Positions 4,153 to 7,537 of a stretch of DNA of 7,537 nt are shown piece by piece. The position numbers and the translations under genes are program-made. The notes under the pieces are model-generated. The model saw only the letters and a list, made by a program, of their open reading frames with translations, was not told the DNA's origin and did not search any database. The stretch comes from a bacterium (GTDB taxonomy: Bacteria; SZUA-182), in assembly GCA_003230635.1 (NCBI GenBank), contig QIFF01000322.1, forward strand, positions 1 through 7,537, read 5' to 3'. Position 1 is the stretch's first letter. The number at the start of each line of letters is the position of its first letter.

Positions 4153-5346
4153 ATGCAAGCAAAGAAACCTTTTTTCCTGGCGTTGTTAATACTGGGAGGG
4201 CTGCTGCTTTTCCCAAGCCCGGGGCGGGCGGTTGAGTACAGCTTTACCGACCTGCACCCCGAGGGCTGGTCGTGGTCCGAGGCCGTTGCGATTAATGATT
4301 CGGGAGCTGTGGTGGGAGGGGCCAGTCCTGATGGGGAGTGGTGGTCCGATGGACGCGCCTTCCTCTGGCAAGGGGGCGGCTTTACCGACCTGCATCCCGA
4401 GGGCTGGCAGTATTCCCAGGTCCAAGGGATTAACAACTCAGGCGCTGTGGTGGGACGTGGCGACACTGGGGGCTCGGGGTATCGGGGCTGGCTTTGGTCG
4501 GAAGGGGACGGCTTGACGGTTCTCATCCCCGAGGGCTGGCAACACTCCTTTGCCTATGGGATTAACGACTCGGGAGCCGTGGTGGGAAATGGTAAGAACG
4601 CCTCGGGTGATACTCATGCCTTTCTCTGGGAGGATGGGGTTGGCTTTACCGACCTGGGAGTACCGGACGGCTGGTCATTGTCCAGGGCCAGGGGGATTAA
4701 CGACTTGGGCCAGGTGGCGGGATATGGTAAGAACGCTGTGGGTGATTATCATGCCTTTCTCTGGGAGGATGGTAGCTTTACTGACTTGAACCCGCCCGGC
4801 TGGTTATCCTCCGGAACCTGGGGGATTAACGACTCGGGCCAGGTGGTGGGGTATGGCAAGACTGCTTCGGGCGACCGGCATGCTTTTCTCTGGGAGGATG
4901 GCAGCTTTACCGATTTGAACCCGCCCGGCTGGTTATCCTCCAGTGCCCGGGGGATTAACAACCTGGGCCAGGTGGTGGGATACGGCGTGAACGCCGCGGG
5001 GGAGCATTCCGGCTTTCTGGCCTCGCCGGTTGCCTGCCCGGATGCGGATGAGGACGGGGTCTGCGATGATGATGACGACTGCCCGGACACGCCGCAATTT
5101 GCCATAGAGGATGAGGTAATCGGTACGGATGGGTGTGTGTCATGCGATTTACTGGCCGAACTTGTTGAGGATGAAGTCCCGCCAGATGCAGAATATCGCA
5201 ATCACGGCGATTATGTGAGTCAGGCTGCTCACATTGTGGATGAATACCTTGATGCCGGGCTTATAACTGATGACTGCGCCTCGGACATTATACACCCCAT
5301 AGCCCAGTCTGATGTAGGCAAACCAGACAAAGGCAAGGGGAAATAA
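4153..5346 (+). CDS. Exported HAF-repeat protein with TSP3-like calcium segment and C-terminal helical domain
   Basis: The 397-residue product starts with a clear signal peptide: MQAKK, a hydrophobic core (about 7-20), then a likely cleavage after GRA (26). The ribosome site TAGGAGAG (4138-4144) supports this ATG. Residues 30-290 contain six HAF-type repeats (TIGR02913-like) with the pattern FTDL..PEGW...(A)GINDSGxVVGxG...G..HAFLWEDG. The INxSG/INxLG cores lie near 47, 93, 137, 182, 225 and 268. Residues 295-314 (CPDADEDGVCDDDDDCPDTP) form a thrombospondin-type-3-like acidic calcium-binding stretch. The last 50 residues (NHGDYVSQAAHIVDEYLDAGLI... ending in a Lys/Gly-rich tail) resemble the short 'NHGxYVS' C-terminal domain that often follows such stretches. 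No LPXTG or membrane anchor is seen, so secretion is likely. A beta-propeller-like surface protein is probable; no activity can be assigned. It is bounded by its own candidate promoter and terminator. Confidence 0.85.
   Translation: MQAKKPFFLALLILGGLLLFPSPGRAVEYSFTDLHPEGWSWSEAVAINDSGAVVGGASPDGEWWSDGRAFLWQGGGFTDLHPEGWQYSQVQGINNSGAVVGRGDTGGSGYRGWLWSEGDGLTVLIPEGWQHSFAYGINDSGAVVGNGKNASGDTHAFLWEDGVGFTDLGVPDGWSLSRARGINDLGQVAGYGKNAVGDYHAFLWEDGSFTDLNPPGWLSSGTWGINDSGQVVGYGKTASGDRHAFLWEDGSFTDLNPPGWLSSSARGINNLGQVVGYGVNAAGEHSGFLASPVACPDADEDGVCDDDDDCPDTPQFAIEDEVIGTDGCVSCDLLAELVEDEVPPDAEYRNHGDYVSQAAHIVDEYLDAGLITDDCASDIIHPIAQSDVGKPDKGKGK
4723..4980 (+). repeat. Two tandem 129-bp units within the HAF gene
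   Basis: Units 4723-4851 and 4852-4980 each encode 43 residues (YGK...HAFLWEDGSFTDLNPPGWLSS...GQVVG). Their second halves are nearly identical at DNA level. A third unit begins at 4981 (TACGGCGTGAAC) and soon departs. The older repeats to the left have 43-46-residue periods and are more diverged, so these two reflect a recent duplication inside the gene. Confidence 0.85.
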
Positions 5347-5542
5347 GTAGCCGTCAGCAGATTGCTTCGCTTTGCTCGCAATGACATTAGAGGTGGGCAT
5401 AGCCCACCCTACCCAAAGCTTCCTTTACTTTGGGTGACAGTTTGCTTATAGATGCCAAAGGGGTTACGTGTTACTATAACGTGACCCCTTTCTTCTCATT
5501 GTATTATAACTCTAGTTGGTTCTATTTAATTTGGGAGGAAAC
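5347..5542. other. Intergenic hairpin and dispersed-repeat segment
   Basis: After the HAF stop, 5361-5385 holds a sequence whose reverse complement reads GTCATTGCGAGCAAAGCGAA and onwards. It resembles a very widespread intergenic repeat that yields spurious 'VIARSEATKQS'-like frames. GGTGGGC/GCCCACC (5392-5398, 5402-5408) and ACCCAAAG/CTTTGGGT (5411-5418, 5428-5435) are two further perfect hairpins. A terminator follows at 5457-5500. No coding region is seen. Confidence 0.55.
5457..5500 (+). terminator. Rho-independent terminator after the HAF gene
   Basis: AAAGGGGTTACGT (5457-5469) pairs with ACGTGACCCCTTT (5479-5491) over 13 positions with a single U-G pair and a 9-nt loop. A pyrimidine/T-rich tail (TCTTCTCATT) follows. 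It separates the HAF gene from the glycosyltransferase, so the latter probably has its own start of transcription. Confidence 0.65.
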
Positions 5543-5545
5543 TTG
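5533..5545 (+). promoter_or_regulatory. Ribosome site and TTG start of the glycosyltransferase
   Basis: GGGAGG (5533-5538), then four bases, then TTG (5543-5545). This start gives MNRLKVCILSLDS, a normal GT4 N-terminus with the first strand right away. The upstream in-frame TTG at 5516 would make the ribosome site part of the coding region and has no site of its own. Confidence 0.7.
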
Positions 5546-6787
5546 AACCGGCTTAAGGTTTGTATCCTGAGTCTGGATTCTCCACTTTATGGTGGGGGCA
5601 CTATCCAGGCATTTCGTTTGGCCTTGAAGTTGAAGGCCCTTGGGGCCCAGCCCTTTATGGTCTTTTCCCTCAACAGAGACAGTAAAAGCTATCAAGCCTG
5701 CTATGCCAAGTCCTACGAAGAGGAGGTGCAGGCGGCGGGTATTCCCGTTTATAAAAAACCGGAAGACATGGCGGGCAAATGGCCCAGCTATAAGTTTTAT
5801 CTCAAGTTATTCTGGCAGTTGCGCCATGAATATCAACTGGTGTATATCAAGGGAATTTCCAGGATGCTTTCCTGGTTTGTCCTCTTTTTCAAGCTGCTGG
5901 GGAAAAAGGTAGTCATCAAAATGACGGGCCTGGGGTTTAATGACCCGGCCAGTTTAAAACAGCTACAACAGTATAGCTGGTTGAGATTCAAACTGCTGGC
6001 TTTGGCGGATAGGTTTGTGGGCATCTCTAGCGCCCTTTGTAATGCTTATCGCCGGAGCAAACTTCTGCCTGAGGCCAAGCTGGTGCAAATCCCCAATGGG
6101 GTGGATACCACCCTCTTTGCCCCTCAACCCGACGAGAGCAAGAAACAGAGACTTAAAAAGGAACTGGGATTACCCCTGGGGGATAAAATTGTCACTTATG
6201 TAGGTGGTATCAAACAAGCTAAGGGGATTGACCTGTTAATTAACACTTGGGAACAGGTGGTCAAACAATACCCCAAGGCCACCCTCCTGATCATTGGCCC
6301 CCTTTGCCTGCTTTGCCAGAAGGACGAGGAATTATTTGATTCTTTAACACGTAAGGCCGGCCTATATGTTTTTCAAGACAAAAAGGCCGTAAGGTTGTTG
6401 CGCTTGAGTAAGCCCGTAAATAATATCCAGGTGTTGGGTGCCAGGGAGAATATTAATGAGTACCTGCAAGCCTCGGATGTTTTTGTCTTCCTCTCCCGAA
6501 TGGAGGGAATGCCTAATGCAGTAATGGAGGCTATGGCAAGCGGGCTGCCCTGTGTTACCCTGGATATTGGAGAAATCACTGGTGATCTTATCACCCACAA
6601 GGAGCTTGGGTACGCCATTGCTGGAGAAAATATAGCGGCTGTGACTCAGGCAATTGTGGAGCTGTTGAATGATGAGGCAAAATGCACTAAAATGGGTCGT
6701 GCTGCCCGCCAGAGAATGCTGCAGGAATTTACAATTGAGAAAATCGCCCACCGGCATTATTCGCTTTATCAGCAACTATGTAGTTAG
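5543..6787 (+). CDS. GT4-family glycosyltransferase (GT-B fold)
   Basis: The 414-residue product has the full GT4 layout and length. The N-terminal acceptor domain begins LKVCILSLDSPLYGGGTIQAFRLA, with the Gly-rich loop at about 17-19. The linker IPNGVDTTLFAP (183-194) is a family hallmark. VTYVGGIKQAKGIDLLINTW (217-236) opens the nucleotide-sugar domain with the usual Lys. FVFLSRMEGMPNAVMEAMASGLP (314-336) carries the EX7E motif (Glu321 and Glu329) that contacts the donor sugar. No signal peptide or membrane segment is seen, so it probably works at the cytoplasmic membrane face on polysaccharide, lipid or protein acceptors using a nucleotide-activated sugar. Donor and acceptor cannot be read from sequence. 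It converges on polA with 33 bp between the stops. A role in modifying the RiPP or the HAF protein is possible only by proximity, and the terminator before it argues against co-transcription. Confidence 0.9.
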   Translation: MNRLKVCILSLDSPLYGGGTIQAFRLALKLKALGAQPFMVFSLNRDSKSYQACYAKSYEEEVQAAGIPVYKKPEDMAGKWPSYKFYLKLFWQLRHEYQLVYIKGISRMLSWFVLFFKLLGKKVVIKMTGLGFNDPASLKQLQQYSWLRFKLLALADRFVGISSALCNAYRRSKLLPEAKLVQIPNGVDTTLFAPQPDESKKQRLKKELGLPLGDKIVTYVGGIKQAKGIDLLINTWEQVVKQYPKATLLIIGPLCLLCQKDEELFDSLTRKAGLYVFQDKKAVRLLRLSKPVNNIQVLGARENINEYLQASDVFVFLSRMEGMPNAVMEAMASGLPCVTLDIGEITGDLITHKELGYAIAGENIAAVTQAIVELLNDEAKCTKMGRAARQRMLQEFTIEKIAHRHYSLYQQLCS

Positions 6788-6797
6788 CGACCAGGGG

Positions 6798-6811
6798 CCA
6801 GGCCGAAACAT
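6798..6811 (+). repeat. Second copy of the 14-bp word from the RiPP leader hairpin
   Basis: CCAGGCCGAAACAT here is identical to 2663-2676. At this locus the left arm of the hairpin is absent. It lies in the 33-bp gap between the glycosyltransferase stop and the polA stop, 9 bp before the 30-bp polA-tail repeat. Alone, a 14-bp match could be chance. Confidence 0.5.
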
Positions 6812-6820
6812 TAACACCAA

Positions 6821-7537
6821 TCACTTAACCTCGGCCCAACTGGCTCCCGCTTTGATCTGCACCTGAAGGGGCACCAGTAATTTTACCACCCCCTCCATTT
6901 TCTCCTTAATCAACTGAGAAACCGTCTCCAACTCCCCTTCCGGCACCTCAAAAAGCAATTCGTCATGCACCTGCAATAATAAACGGCTGCCTAATTTATG
7001 GCGCTTGAACTCCTGCTGCAGGGCAATCATGGCCAGCTTTATAATATCAGCGGCAGTACCCTGAATGGGGGCGTTGACTGCCATGCGTTCCCCGAACTGG
7101 CGGGTTTGCTTGTCTTTGGCCTGCAATTCCGGCAGGTAGCGGCGGCGGCCGAACAAGGTACGGGTATAACCCTCCTGTCTGGCTCTGTCTATGGTCTGCT
7201 GGATAAAAGCCTTTACCTGGGGATAGCGGGCAAAGTAGCTCTCAATATACTGCTGGGCCTCCTTCGGCCCCAGCTTGATTTCCTTGGCCAGGCCGTAAGC
7301 GCTCATCCCATAGAGTATGCCGAAATTAATCGCCTTGGCCCGGCGGCGCATTTCCGGCGTTACCTGCCCCGGCCTTAATTGAAAGACCTCCATTGCCGTG
7401 CGCTGGTGAATATCCTCTCCCCGGGCAAAGGCGGCCAGCAGATTTTCATCTTTGGCCAGATGCGCCATCAGGCGCAATTCAATCTGGGAGTAATCAGCCG
7501 AGACCAGCCGGCAGCCTTCAGCGGGAATAAAGGCCTG
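6821..7537 (-). CDS. polA: DNA polymerase I, C-terminal polymerase domain (5' part outside window)
   Basis: The 238 residues visible are the end of the family A polymerase domain; the protein continues beyond the right edge. Motif A SADYSQIELR (13-22 of the visible part) contains the first catalytic Asp. RRAKAINFGILYGMSAYGLA (about 65-84) is motif B, the O helix with its Lys and Tyr that bind the incoming nucleotide. LLLQVHDELLFEVP (about 185-198) is motif C with the second catalytic Asp. NAPIQGTAADIIKLAM is the conserved helix between them. The stop is TGA at 6821-6823 after GASWAEVK. The protein serves in Okazaki fragment maturation and excision repair. All active-site residues in view are intact. 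The terminal 30 bp are duplicated at 3881-3910. Confidence 0.97.
   Translation of the reverse strand, partial: QAFIPAEGCRLVSADYSQIELRLMAHLAKDENLLAAFARGEDIHQRTAMEVFQLRPGQVTPEMRRRAKAINFGILYGMSAYGLAKEIKLGPKEAQQYIESYFARYPQVKAFIQQTIDRARQEGYTRTLFGRRRYLPELQAKDKQTRQFGERMAVNAPIQGTAADIIKLAMIALQQEFKRHKLGSRLLLQVHDELLFEVPEGELETVSQLIKEKMEGVVKLLVPLQVQIKAGASWAEVK

Noticed and set aside
4723..4980. CRISPR-like array
   Set aside because: The repeats are contiguous 129-bp coding units of a HAF protein without spacers.
4128..5201. Several minus-strand and alternative-frame open frames across the HAF gene
   Set aside because: They are by-products of the GC-rich repeats of the real gene: repetitive Pro/Ser-rich translations with no starts or domains.
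5516..5542. Upstream TTG start for the glycosyltransferase
   Set aside because: It would place the GGGAGG ribosome site inside the coding region. The TTG at 5543 follows that site and gives a standard GT4 N-terminus.
3911..6820. A complete mobile element between the polA-tail repeats
   Set aside because: No integrase, transposase or terminal inverted repeats are visible inside. Only the direct repeats support it, so it is kept as a finding and not as a feature.

Overview
The window reads as a piece of an anaerobic Gram-positive (Clostridia, Peptococcaceae/Desulfotomaculum-like) chromosome. This is an inference from three things: the type of GH57 branching enzyme, strong GGAGG-type ribosome sites with GTG/TTG starts, and a bacterial DNA polymerase I tail. 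No rRNA or tRNA is present to fix the taxonomy. The order of genes is: the end of a SAM methyltransferase (+, cut by the left edge), a GH57 alpha-glucan branching enzyme (-), a small RiPP locus (+), an exported HAF-repeat protein (+), a GT4 glycosyltransferase (+) and the C-terminal 238 residues of DNA polymerase I (-, cut by the right edge).

The notable part is 2778-3861. A stand-alone lasso-type B2 protein (McjB C-terminal / transglutaminase-like leader peptidase) is followed at once by three small tandem genes. They share a leader with exactly the spacing of the lasso leader motif (Tyr, Pro at +3, Val at +5, Leu at +11, Thr at +15). The predicted cores are 33, 38 and 44 residues long, contain 6, 4 and 6 cysteines, and are almost unrelated to one another. 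No lasso cyclase (asparagine-synthetase-like C protein), no PqqD-like RRE (B1) and no transporter lies in the window. This is either a split lasso locus acting with distant enzymes or a different class of cysteine-rich peptide that borrows the lasso leader/B2 pair.

The DNA around this locus carries signs of rearrangement. The first ten codons of the HAF-repeat gene have a decayed copy at 2601-2630, with the ATG changed to ATA. The last nine codons and stop of polA have a copy at 3881-3910, differing only by a synonymous base. A 14-bp word beside polA recurs at 2663-2676. These three markers occur twice in the same order, and the RiPP genes lie between two markers that are only 9 bp apart in the other copy. 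An old duplication followed by insertion of the RiPP cassette next to polA would explain this.

The branching-enzyme gene is disrupted near its 3' end. The conserved C-terminal block is still present downstream but in another frame, with about ten conserved residues missing at the junction, which suggests a deletion of about 29 bp or an assembly error. The intergenic stretches at 385-801, 2360-2777 and 5347-5542 are rich in hairpins and look like resting places of dispersed repeats. Candidate promoters precede the branching enzyme, the RiPP locus and the HAF gene.
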